Source of the DNA: Paraktedonobacter sp964250225
GTDB taxonomy: Bacteria > Chloroflexota > Ktedonobacteria > Ktedonobacterales > Ktedonobacteraceae
Reading direction: 5' to 3'
NCBI GenBank assembly: GCA_964250225.1
Contig: CAXUEY010000002.1
Span: forward strand, 1 to 64,000
Length of the DNA: 64,000 bases
Positions 1 to 6,560 of the stretch are shown piece after piece. The notes under the pieces were generated by a model. The model ran no database searches and had not been told where the DNA came from. It saw only the letters and a program-made list of their open reading frames with translations. The number at the start of each line of letters is the position of its first letter. The stretch's first letter is position 1. The position numbers and the translations under genes were made by a program.

Positions 1-82
1 CCTTCTCTGCCGTATCGCGCCGGGCAGCGCTCTCCTGGCTGTATGCTTCGCGCAAACCTGTGATAGCTTGTTGATAGTCCAT
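1..82 (-). CDS. N-terminus of an unrecognised protein (cut by window edge; possibly a SAM methyltransferase)
   Basis: Only the first 27 codons are present; the gene runs off the left edge. The ATG at 80-82 opens MDYQQAITGLREAYSQ and then a charged, helix-prone stretch. It starts 20 bp after the stop of the flavin oxidase on the same strand, so the two are probably cotranscribed. A GAGAAG sequence 9 nt upstream is a plausible ribosome site. The opening resembles the helix that precedes motif I in some class I SAM-dependent methyltransferases; this is pattern memory, and no catalytic motif is visible, so the product stays open. Confidence 0.45.
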   Translation of the reverse strand, partial: MDYQQAITGLREAYSQESAARRDTAEK

Positions 83-102
83 CCTCTATTGCTTCTCTAT
101 AG

Positions 103-1257
103 TTATTCTCTATTCGATCTATTATCAGGTGTTTGAAAGCGTTCAACGGCAAAGGGTGTCAGGTCGTGCTCAGGCGTGTGGCCTAGCGCCAGTTTAGCAA
201 CGAGCGCGCCTGAGTAGGGGCCGAGCTGGAGGCCGGAGGGACCATGCCCGGTGGCGAGAAAAACATTCTCGATGGCTGGAACACGACCAAGTATGGGTAA
301 TCCATCAGGGGAGGCTGGGCGCAGGCCGACGCGTACTTCGTGCAGGGTGGTTTGGGCGAGGCCGGGCGCGAGACGCAACGCCTGACTCAGTACCTCGTGA
401 ACACCTGCTGCCGTCTGGCGCACATCAAAACCCGCCTGGCTCTCACGTGTGGCTCCTGCGACAATGCGGCCACCAGGGAAAGTGAGGAGATAATGCGAAT
501 GGAAGCCCATGACGATGGGCCACGCGCCTGCCTCCGTAGGCCCTTGCAGATGCAAAATTTGCCCGCGTTGTGGATAGACCGGCAGACAAATGCCCAGTGT
601 TTCAGCAAACTGGCCAGACCAGGCGCCCGTGGCAATCACAATACGATCCGCGCGCAAGATCTGGTCATCGGCGTTGACCTGAACCACGCGCTCCCCTTCG
701 CGCACCAGGGTTGCCTCGTGCTCGGTGACGATAATCCTGGCTCCATGTAGTTGGGCCGCGCCACGCAGTGCATCGCGCATCAGACGCCCATCGAGCCGGG
801 CCGCCTCTGGGATGTAGACCGCGCCGTGAACAATGCCCAGAGCTGGAAATAGTGCTCTAGCCTCCTGGCTTTCCAGCAAACTCACCGCGCCCAGGTTCTT
901 AAAACCAGCCTCCTGGCGCTCTTTTAGCAGACGCAGGAGAATAGGCAGGCGCGTCGCTTCCTCTTCGGAAGTCGCAACGTGTAGCAGACCGACAGCTTCG
1001 TAGCCGGTAACGCTCTCACCATCCTCGGCCAGGTGGCTCAGCAGCTCTTCATAGTGCCTCATCGCGTGAAATGCCAGCGAGAAATACGCGCCCGGCTCGT
1101 GAAAACCGCTGCCTGCTGCGATAATGCCGGCCCCAGCTGCTGTAGCCTGGCCGGGGCGCGCCTGTTCGATTAACGTGACATGGGCGCCCGCGCGAGCCAG
1201 ATGGTAGGCGGTGCTAGCACCCACGATACCACCGCCGATGACGATCACGTCATCCAT
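103..1257 (-). CDS. FAD-dependent amine/amino-acid oxidase (DAO family, glycine oxidase-like)
   Basis: A 384-residue flavoprotein of the DAO family, which oxidises amines or amino acids (glycine, sarcosine, D-amino acids) with release of hydrogen peroxide. Seen: an N-terminal Rossmann FAD motif (GGGIVG at residues 8-13), the mid-protein IVIATGAWSG segment, and the C-terminal GLRPASPDGLPILG and ATGHGPSGLQLGP motifs that close the flavin site. A TTG 18 bp upstream would extend the frame, but GGAAGGAG lies 8 nt before the ATG at 1257, which is therefore chosen. ThiO-type glycine oxidases look similar, but no thiamin genes are in view, so the substrate is unassigned. Probably cytoplasmic. Confidence 0.88.
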   Translation of the reverse strand: MDDVIVIGGGIVGASTAYHLARAGAHVTLIEQARPGQATAAGAGIIAAGSGFHEPGAYFSLAFHAMRHYEELLSHLAEDGESVTGYEAVGLLHVATSEEEATRLPILLRLLKERQEAGFKNLGAVSLLESQEARALFPALGIVHGAVYIPEAARLDGRLMRDALRGAAQLHGARIIVTEHEATLVREGERVVQVNADDQILRADRIVIATGAWSGQFAETLGICLPVYPQRGQILHLQGPTEAGAWPIVMGFHSHYLLTFPGGRIVAGATRESQAGFDVRQTAAGVHEVLSQALRLAPGLAQTTLHEVRVGLRPASPDGLPILGRVPAIENVFLATGHGPSGLQLGPYSGALVAKLALGHTPEHDLTPFAVERFQTPDNRSNRE

Positions 1258-1497
1258 GATGTCCACTCCTTCCAATTATTGATGCCATTCAGTATATGTT
1301 AGATTCTCGTTGGCAAGCAAATCAGTGGAGATTTCTCGTCGGGTGGTATGACGACGGCCTGTAGAGCATCTTTTTCACATCTAGCTCAGCTTTTGTGTGT
1401 CATCCTTTTATGCCCTTTGTACGTGTAGAGAAGAGAGGAAGAAAAGGGCGAGTGTGCCGCTTTTCTTGTCAACAGAACGATACAGGAGGATACAACT

Positions 1498-1734
1498 ATG
1501 ACCGAGCATAAAGAGACAAACAAAGACCTGGGGGCGCAGGGTGCAGAAGATACAACGCAGGGCAAGTTGAACCAGGCCGCTGGCACCGTCCAGAAGAAGG
1601 TCGGCCAGGTGACTGGCAATAAAGAAATGGAGGCAAAGGGGAAGGTGCGTGAAGTGGGTGGCAATGTCCAATCTCACGTTGGGGATGCCGAGCGCAAGAT
1701 TGACCATAAAGCGAAGGAAAATCCAGAGCGCTAA
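1498..1734 (+). CDS. CsbD-like general stress protein
   Basis: A 78-residue, very hydrophilic, Lys/Glu/Gly-rich protein with the CsbD repeat pattern (GKLNQAAGTVQKKVGQVTGN, then KGKVREVGGNVQSHVGDAE). CsbD-family proteins are small stress-induced proteins of unknown biochemical role, under sigma-B in Bacillus. The start has a strong AGGAGG about 7 nt upstream of the ATG. No cysteine, membrane span or signal is present. It stands alone between the divergent oxidase and the convergent msrA, in a neighbourhood rich in oxidative-stress functions. Confidence 0.85.
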   Translation: MTEHKETNKDLGAQGAEDTTQGKLNQAAGTVQKKVGQVTGNKEMEAKGKVREVGGNVQSHVGDAERKIDHKAKENPER

Positions 1735-1814
1735 CTCTGTGCAGCGAAAAACAGAAAGAGGCGTGTGAAATATTCCCTCTTCTCCGCTTCTCGCTTCTTA
1801 ACTCCTCTTTTGCA

Positions 1815-1858
1815 AGCCTGGTGAGCACCATATTTTAAGAATAGGGACTCGCCAGGCT
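1815..1858. terminator. Inverted repeat between convergent csbD-like gene and msrA
   Basis: AGCCTGGTGAG (1815-1825) pairs with CTCGCCAGGCT (1848-1858): 11 pairs with one G-U, loop 22 nt. It sits between two convergent stop codons (1734 and 1868), as expected of a bidirectional terminator, but has no clear T-run on either side. Confidence 0.5.
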
Positions 1859-1867
1859 ATGTGCTTC

Positions 1868-2419
1868 TTAACGGCGGTATTCTGCTTTAACCTCGTCGCC
1901 ATATGCTTTCAATAACTTCTTCACCTTTGGATCGATGACTACCATGCAGTAGGGAGCAGCACGGTTGCTATCGTAGTAGTTCTCGTGATAGTCTTCCGCC
2001 GGGTAGAAGTTTGTGAAAGGGGCAATTTCGGTTACTACCGGGTTGCGGTAGGCCCCCGACTTTTCCAGCGCCTCTTTCGAAGCCAGAGCGAGCTGCTTTT
2101 CCTCGTTGTTCTGATAGTAAATGGCCGAGCGGTACTGTGTTCCGTGGTCATTGCCTTGCTGATTTAAAGTCGTGGGATCATGCACGTGCCAGAAGACCTC
2201 TAAGAGCTTCTCATACGAGATGATGGCGGGATCATAGGTAACCTGGATAGCTTCCGCCGCACCAGTTCTCCCTGTACATACCTGCCGATACGAGGGGTTT
2301 TCTACCTGTGATGCCGCGTACCCTGGTAATACTGAATTCACACCCTTAAGCCTTTTAAACACTGCTTCGGTACACCAGAAACAGCCTCCCGCCAGGGTAA
2401 TGGTCTGCATTTGACTCAT
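1868..2419 (-). CDS. msrA: Peptide-methionine (S)-S-oxide reductase MsrA
   Basis: A 183-residue enzyme reducing the S epimer of methionine sulfoxide in proteins. Seen: the GGCFWC active-site motif with catalytic Cys13, the downstream TYDPAIISYEKLLEVFWHVHDPTT core and the QGNDHGTQYRS signature. Length is normal for the family. The ATG at 2419 is preceded by AAAGGGAAG. It lies 51 bp behind msrB on the same strand, so msrB-msrA forms an operon. No signal peptide: cytoplasmic. Confidence 0.97.
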   Translation of the reverse strand: MSQMQTITLAGGCFWCTEAVFKRLKGVNSVLPGYAASQVENPSYRQVCTGRTGAAEAIQVTYDPAIISYEKLLEVFWHVHDPTTLNQQGNDHGTQYRSAIYYQNNEEKQLALASKEALEKSGAYRNPVVTEIAPFTNFYPAEDYHENYYDSNRAAPYCMVVIDPKVKKLLKAYGDEVKAEYRR

Positions 2420-2470
2420 GGAGCTTCCCTTTCTGCTTCCACTTCATCTCACGAAATGGTGCGACGATTT

Positions 2471-2893
2471 TTAGCGCTCATTTTGCTCGTTTGCGTCCTT
2501 CTGGAAATCCAGGGACACGGAGTTGATACAGTAGCGCATACCAGTGGTTTTGCGTGGCCCATCGTCAAACACATGGCCGAGATGCGCGCCACACTTTTTG
2601 CAGGTGACCTCTGTGCGCTTCATAAAAAACGAGCGGTCCTCGTGCAGTTCGACCTTCCCTTCGGCGAGCGGACGATCAAAACTTGGCCAGCCCGATCCCG
2701 ATTCAAACTTATGCTCTGAGGAGAAGAGCGGCTCTCCGCAGGCGATACAGTGGTACATACCATCGTCGTGGTTGTGGTAGAGCGCCCCGCTAAAGGCTGG
2801 CTCCGTCCCCTTGAGGCGGCAAACTTTGTACTGCTCAGGTGTCAATTTCTCTTTCCAATACGTCTCTGGTTGATTGCGTAGATCGTTCTCCAT
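2471..2893 (-). CDS. msrB: Peptide-methionine (R)-S-oxide reductase MsrB
   Basis: A 140-residue SelR/MsrB-domain enzyme that reduces the R epimer of methionine sulfoxide and so complements the adjacent MsrA. Seen: two zinc-binding CxxC pairs (Cys49/Cys52 and Cys98/Cys101), the substrate-pocket GSGWPSF, and the catalytic RYCINS with Cys122 (an ordinary cysteine codon, not UGA). First gene of the msrB-msrA operon; a perfect 14-bp palindrome lies about 50 bp upstream of its start and may be its operator. Confidence 0.97.
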   Translation of the reverse strand: MENDLRNQPETYWKEKLTPEQYKVCRLKGTEPAFSGALYHNHDDGMYHCIACGEPLFSSEHKFESGSGWPSFDRPLAEGKVELHEDRSFFMKRTEVTCKKCGAHLGHVFDDGPRKTTGMRYCINSVSLDFQKDANEQNER

Positions 2894-2943
2894 AGGATTG
2901 TCCTTTCTTGGGTGGTGACTGACTGTTTGCCAGTCGCCTGATC

Positions 2944-2957
2944 CTTATCGCGATAAG
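2944..2957. promoter_or_regulatory. Perfect 14-bp palindrome upstream of msrB
   Basis: CTTATCGCGATAAG reads the same on both strands. It lies 51 bp upstream of the msrB ATG, where a dimeric repressor would block the promoter. The bound protein is not known; the OhrR-like regulator just downstream is one candidate. Confidence 0.4.
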
Positions 2958-3133
2958 AAGTCGCCGGGTTTTGGTGAATATTCTCCAGCTAGAAAGAAGT
3001 TCTGTGAAACTTCTCTTTTGTTTCCACGCAGAGCAGACGTTTTTCTTGCATACTCTGTTCTCTCCTTCTAGAGAAACAACGGTGAGGGCCAGTTTGTTTC
3101 CAATTTCGCAGCTTTAGCGCAAAATATATACCA

Positions 3134-3168
3134 GCGAGAATGTGATAAAGGCTGAGCATCATTCTCGC
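3134..3168 (-). terminator. Hairpin downstream of the ohrR-like gene
   Basis: GCGAGAATG (3134-3142) and CATTCTCGC (3160-3168) form a perfect 9-bp stem with a 17-nt loop, 14 nt past the stop of the minus-strand regulator gene. On the minus strand it is followed by TGGTATATATTTT, a U-rich though broken run, so an intrinsic terminator is likely. Confidence 0.5.
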
Positions 3169-3181
3169 GATACAAAGACAC

Positions 3182-3658
3182 CTATCTGGTCGTTTGCCTG
3201 GCATACAGGCGCTTTGTCAGCTTCTTCAGGCTGCTCAGCAGGTCAATGTACTCTGCAAGTGAGAGATCCAGCTCACAAGCAAATTTCTCAGGTAGCGCTG
3301 TTGCTCGTTCTCGGAGCGCATGCCCTTCCTCTGAGAGCGAGATATCGACCACGCGCTCATCCTTTATACGCCGTTGCCGCTTGATAAAACCGGCGATCTC
3401 AAGGCGCTTTAACAGCGGTGAGAGCGTGCCTGAATCGAGATGTAAGAGCTGGCCAAGCTCTTTTACCGAGCAGGTTCCTCGCTCCCAGAGGATCAGTAAG
3501 ACGAGATATTGAGGATAGGTCACCCCCATTGCATCCAGCAGTGGTCGGTAGATATCGATGGTCGCCCGCGATGCTTCGTACAGCGCAAAACATAACTGAT
3601 TTTCCAGCTTCAAGGTTTCTTCTGATGGAACGGCTTGTCTATCCTCAAACATTATCAT
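3182..3658 (-). CDS. OhrR-type MarR-family redox regulator
   Basis: A MarR-family winged-helix repressor of 158 residues from the ATG at 3658 (AAGGA just upstream; the open frame extends further upstream but without a ribosome site; ATG 3652 is an alternative). Seen: LENQLCFALYEASR with Cys23, the peroxide-sensing cysteine position of OhrR proteins, then the winged helix (VKELGQLLHLDSGTLSPLLKRLE) and wing (RRIKDERVVDISLSEEG). Known for the family: hydroperoxide oxidation of this cysteine releases DNA. It is divergent from a PrxQ/Bcp gene, not from the usual ohr gene. Whether it is a one-Cys or two-Cys OhrR cannot be decided by eye. Confidence 0.88.
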   Translation of the reverse strand: MIMFEDRQAVPSEETLKLENQLCFALYEASRATIDIYRPLLDAMGVTYPQYLVLLILWERGTCSVKELGQLLHLDSGTLSPLLKRLEIAGFIKRQRRIKDERVVDISLSEEGHALRERATALPEKFACELDLSLAEYIDLLSSLKKLTKRLYARQTTR

Positions 3659-3734
3659 TGTTTCCTTCTTCTGACTTCTGATTTCCAGGACGCGGCAGGT
3701 GGTATCCCCTCTGCCATTATGTACGCGCAGAACA

Positions 3735-3763
3735 ATTATATAGCCCACTATTAAATCATGCAA
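3735..3763 (-). promoter_or_regulatory. Promoter of the ohrR-like gene
   Basis: On the minus strand TTGCAT (3758-3763) and TATAAT (3735-3740) are separated by exactly 17 bp, a near-consensus sigma-70 promoter with a leader of about 70 nt. Its -35 box lies inside the 10-bp motif ATTGCATGAT (3755-3764), which recurs in the divergent bcp promoter. Confidence 0.65.
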
Positions 3764-3850
3764 TAGTAATCTTCGTGGCAGATGGATGGTATCCTATCAG
3801 TTTTCTCTCCTCTACGTTTTGGCTTGCCATGATCCTTGACGGGACTAAAC

Positions 3851-3880
3851 ATTGCATGATATGCTATTGATGGATATTAG
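3851..3880 (+). promoter_or_regulatory. Promoter of the PrxQ/Bcp gene, sharing a 10-bp motif with ohrR
   Basis: ATTGCATGAT (3851-3860) is an exact copy, in the opposite direction, of the motif at 3755-3764. Within it TTGCAT (3852-3857) stands 17 bp before TATTAG (3875-3880). GCATgatATGC (3854-3864) also forms a small palindrome overlapping the -35 end and spacer. This fits coordinated control of the two divergent genes by the OhrR-like protein. Start of translation is about 50 nt downstream of the expected start site. Confidence 0.55.
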
Positions 3881-3936
3881 ATTGCGCACAATGTAAGTTA
3901 CGAGGAAGTTTTCAGCATGATGAAGGAGAGTTAAAC

Positions 3937-4407
3937 ATGAGTACAGACAGCAAGAGCAAGGTCCAGGTAGGTGATCAAGCGCCCGCGTTCTCATTGCCGA
4001 CGCAAAACGGAACCGCGGTGAGTCTGGCGGATTTCCGAGACAAAATAGTCGTACTTTATTTTTATCCAAAAGATAGCACAGGTGGATGCACTGCTGAGGC
4101 GTGTTCGTTCCGCGACAACTATGAAGTCTTCAAGCAAGCCGGGGCGGAAGTTATCGGCGTGAGTTCGGATTCTGAGTCATCACATCAAAAATTTGCTTCA
4201 AAACATAAGCTGCCTTTTGTGTTGGTGAGCGATGCCAAAGGCGCATTGAGAAAGCAATATGGTGCAACGTCACTGGGTATACTGCCAGGCCGTGTCACCT
4301 ATGTGATTGACAAACAAGGTGTGGTCCGCTATGTCTTCAACGATATGCTCAATGCAAAAAAACATATCGATGAGGCCTTGAAAGTTGTGCGCGAGATCGC
4401 GGCGTAA
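3937..4407 (+). CDS. bcp: Thioredoxin-dependent peroxiredoxin, PrxQ/Bcp family
   Basis: A 156-residue peroxiredoxin that reduces H2O2 and organic peroxides using thioredoxin. Seen: the PxxxTxxC motif (YPKDSTGGC) with peroxidatic Cys51 and a resolving Cys56 five residues on (CTAEAC), the spacing of PrxQ enzymes; GVSSDSESSHQKFASKHKLPF and the PGRVTYVIDKQG core follow. The residue before GC is glycine where many homologues have proline (TPGC). SD AAGGAGAG precedes the ATG. Divergent from the OhrR-like regulator, which probably controls it. Confidence 0.95.
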   Translation: MSTDSKSKVQVGDQAPAFSLPTQNGTAVSLADFRDKIVVLYFYPKDSTGGCTAEACSFRDNYEVFKQAGAEVIGVSSDSESSHQKFASKHKLPFVLVSDAKGALRKQYGATSLGILPGRVTYVIDKQGVVRYVFNDMLNAKKHIDEALKVVREIAA

Positions 4408-4465
4408 GTAATGAAAAAGGGGCAAAGTGTACGGACATAGCCTCTCTTCCTACATGGGGATTTTT

Positions 4466-4519
4466 GGAGAGTCTTTCAAGCCAGGGTTGGCCACGATGCC
4501 CCTGCTCGAAAGACTCTCC
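4466..4519. terminator. Long inverted repeat between convergent bcp and permease genes
   Basis: GGAGAGTCTTTC (4466-4477) pairs perfectly with GAAAGACTCTCC (4508-4519), 12 bp; inside the loop CAGGG (4482-4486) can pair with CCCTG (4500-4504). It separates convergent genes ending at 4407 and 4544. No T-run follows on either strand, so termination is inferred from position only. Confidence 0.5.
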
Positions 4520-4543
4520 TCTCTGCTGGCTAGCGGATAAGCA

Positions 4544-5443
4544 CTATCCTTTCACTGATGAGCCAATCGCTGCTCCGATAAAGTAGCGTTGGAAGAGAAA
4601 GAAAAGCAGGAGAATCGGGATGATATTAAACATTGAGCCAGCCAGTAGCAAGTTATATTGCGTATAATGGGCGCTCTTGAAAAAGAATAATCCCAACGGT
4701 AACGTGTACATGTCTTGCGTTCCTAACGCGACCAGTGGCCACTGGAAATCGTTCCAGGCACCCTGAAATGTCAGGATGGCCACGACAGTCAGCGCGGGCT
4801 TGACCAGAGGCAGAATCACCTGGTAGAAAATGCGCCAACGCGAGGCCCCATCGATCATGGCCGACTCTTCCAATTCTTTAGGCAGCGTTTTCATGAACTG
4901 CACCATAATAAAAATCGAGAAAGGTTGGGCCATCGCGGGCAGGATCAGTGCAAAGAACGTATTATTCAAATGCAGGGTATTCACGACCAGAAATTTGGGA
5001 ATGAGCGTAATCGCCAGGGGAATCATCATGATGCCTAACGTCACCGTAAAGATAAATTCTCTGCCGCGAAAATGCAAGCGTGCCAGCGCGTACCCGGCCA
5101 TAGCTGAGAAAAGAACGTTGAGCACGGTCGCGCCAAGTGCGTAAATCAATGTGTTGAGAATCCAGCGTAGAAAGTATGGATTGCTGAAGACATCCGTGTA
5201 GTTGGTGCCAATTGCGGGATTGGGCAGAAGACTGGGTGGGAACGCGAGCACATCGTGCATTGTTTTGAACGATGAAATCAACGTAAAGACCAGTGGACCG
5301 AGCGAGGAGACCAGGAAAATACCGAGAAGCAGGTAAATGATGAATTGCCACCACTTCAAGCGCGGTTCTCGCCGCCTTCCGGGCGCAACTGTCAGCACCT
5401 GGGCTTGTGTGCGTGTTTGGGCCTGTATCTGTGCCTGTGCCAT
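4544..5443 (-). CDS. ABC sugar transporter permease, MalG type (CUT1)
   Basis: A 299-residue inner-membrane permease with about six membrane spans, preceded by a Gln/Ala-rich cytoplasmic N-terminus (MAQAQIQAQTRTQAQ). Seen: the EAA loop that contacts the ATPase (ESAMIDGASRWRIFYQVILPLVKPAL) and the MalG-typical C-terminus. Last gene of the uptake operon, 12 bp behind the MalF-type gene. Together the two permeases form the channel for the sugar delivered by the lipoprotein. No ATPase gene is in the cluster, so a shared MsmX/MalK-like ATPase elsewhere is presumed. The sugar is not readable from the sequence. Confidence 0.93.
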   Translation of the reverse strand: MAQAQIQAQTRTQAQVLTVAPGRRREPRLKWWQFIIYLLLGIFLVSSLGPLVFTLISSFKTMHDVLAFPPSLLPNPAIGTNYTDVFSNPYFLRWILNTLIYALGATVLNVLFSAMAGYALARLHFRGREFIFTVTLGIMMIPLAITLIPKFLVVNTLHLNNTFFALILPAMAQPFSIFIMVQFMKTLPKELEESAMIDGASRWRIFYQVILPLVKPALTVVAILTFQGAWNDFQWPLVALGTQDMYTLPLGLFFFKSAHYTQYNLLLAGSMFNIIPILLLFFLFQRYFIGAAIGSSVKG

Positions 5444-5455
5444 AAAAAACTCTCC

Positions 5456-6448
5456 TTATCCCTCAACACTGGTATCGATAAAACGGCGCTGGAGGATCGT
5501 TACGACGAAAATAATCAGGAAGAGAATGACCGACATCGCCGCCGCTGAGCCAAAGCGACTATCGTTAAAAGCTGCGTTATAAATCTCCAACATGGGCGTC
5601 AGGGTGGAATTGAGCGGGCCACCATTGGTCATAAACTTGGCCTGGTCAAACATCTGGAAAGCGCCGATGGTGCCCAGAGCAACTACCAGGAAGATGGTCG
5701 GGCGCAAGAGTGGTACCGTGACGAGCCAGAAGGTCTGAAAACGATTGGCTCCATCGACCTCGGAGGCTTCGAGGACTTCACGTGGCAAATCCTGCAAAGC
5801 TGCGAAAAAATAGATCATGAAAGCAGCACCAGTGCTCCAGATAAGTAATAGCATCAATGCTGGTAGTGCCCAGAACGGATCGTTCAACCAGTCTGGCCCT
5901 GAAATATGGATGAGTGAGAGCAGATAATTAATGAGTCCATCGGGATTGTACAGCCAGAGAAAGATCAGCGAGGTGGCTACAGAAGAGGTGAGTGCCGGGA
6001 TATAAAAGCTGGTGCGGAAGAAACTTTTGCCGCGGACAAGCGTTTGCAAGAGCAGGGCCAGAAGGAGGGCCAGAGCCGTTTGCCCCGCGACGACAACCAC
6101 TGTGAACTTGAAGATATTGACAATCGAGATCCAGAAAGGACTGAGCGAGGGGTCGGTGAACAGTTGGTTAAAGAGCACTTGATAATTGTGTATGCCGACA
6201 AACTGTGGCGCGGTAAACCCAAGATCGACTGTGAACAGGCTCAGACCAACCCCGTAGACTGAGACCACGGCGAAAAACACCAGCAGGACAAAAAGATAGG
6301 GGAAGAGAAAGAGATATGCAGCGAGTGTCTCTTTACGCTGTCGACGCGAGGGTGGTGTACGCTCCGGGTCGTACCATGCCCATCTCTGTTTCTTTGTGGC
6401 CTGCTGCGGTTGAGTGATACTACGCGATTCGATTGGTTGGGCGGCCAT
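5456..6448 (-). CDS. ABC sugar transporter permease, MalF/UgpA type (CUT1)
   Basis: A 330-residue permease with about six spans after a basic cytoplasmic N-terminus (RTPPSRRQRKETLAAYLFLFP). Seen: the EAA loop EVDGANRFQTFWLVTVPLLRP and the FLWLYNPDGLIN segment typical of MalF/UgpA-type subunits. Heterodimer partner of the MalG-type protein encoded 12 bp downstream. It follows the binding-protein gene after a 112-bp gap holding a strong stem-loop, a layout that usually lowers permease yield relative to binding protein. Confidence 0.93.
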   Translation of the reverse strand: MAAQPIESRSITQPQQATKKQRWAWYDPERTPPSRRQRKETLAAYLFLFPYLFVLLVFFAVVSVYGVGLSLFTVDLGFTAPQFVGIHNYQVLFNQLFTDPSLSPFWISIVNIFKFTVVVVAGQTALALLLALLLQTLVRGKSFFRTSFYIPALTSSVATSLIFLWLYNPDGLINYLLSLIHISGPDWLNDPFWALPALMLLLIWSTGAAFMIYFFAALQDLPREVLEASEVDGANRFQTFWLVTVPLLRPTIFLVVALGTIGAFQMFDQAKFMTNGGPLNSTLTPMLEIYNAAFNDSRFGSAAAMSVILFLIIFVVTILQRRFIDTSVEG

Positions 6449-6497
6449 ACATCATACTCCTTCTGCTTTTTTCACAGCCAATTTTCCAGGTAGGGCT

Positions 6498-6540
6498 GGG
6501 AGAGGTGTTGAGCCATCTTCAGTGACGCAATACCTCTCCC
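6498..6540 (-). promoter_or_regulatory. Intercistronic stem-loop between binding-protein and permease genes
   Basis: GGGAGAGGTGTTG (6498-6510) pairs with CAATACCTCTCCC (6528-6540): 13 pairs including one G-U, loop 17 nt. It lies 20 bp past the binding-protein stop and is not followed by a T-run in the direction of transcription, so it more likely protects the upstream mRNA or partly attenuates than ends transcription fully. Confidence 0.55.
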
Positions 6541-6560
6541 ATACGAACGAAATGGACAGA

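Noticed and set aside
1868..2893. Selenocysteine in MsrA or MsrB
   Set aside because: Some relatives use Sec here, but both active sites are plain cysteine codons (GCFWC, RYCINS).
2989..3204. Minus-strand 71-codon frame between msrB and the ohrR-like gene
   Set aside because: Overlaps the end of the regulator gene and a terminator-like hairpin; composition is not protein-like and there is no ribosome site.
3836..3865. Alternative bcp promoter TTGACG-18-TATGCT
   Set aside because: Possible, but TTGCAT-17-TATTAG fits better in spacing and is matched by the divergent promoter; kept only as a second choice.
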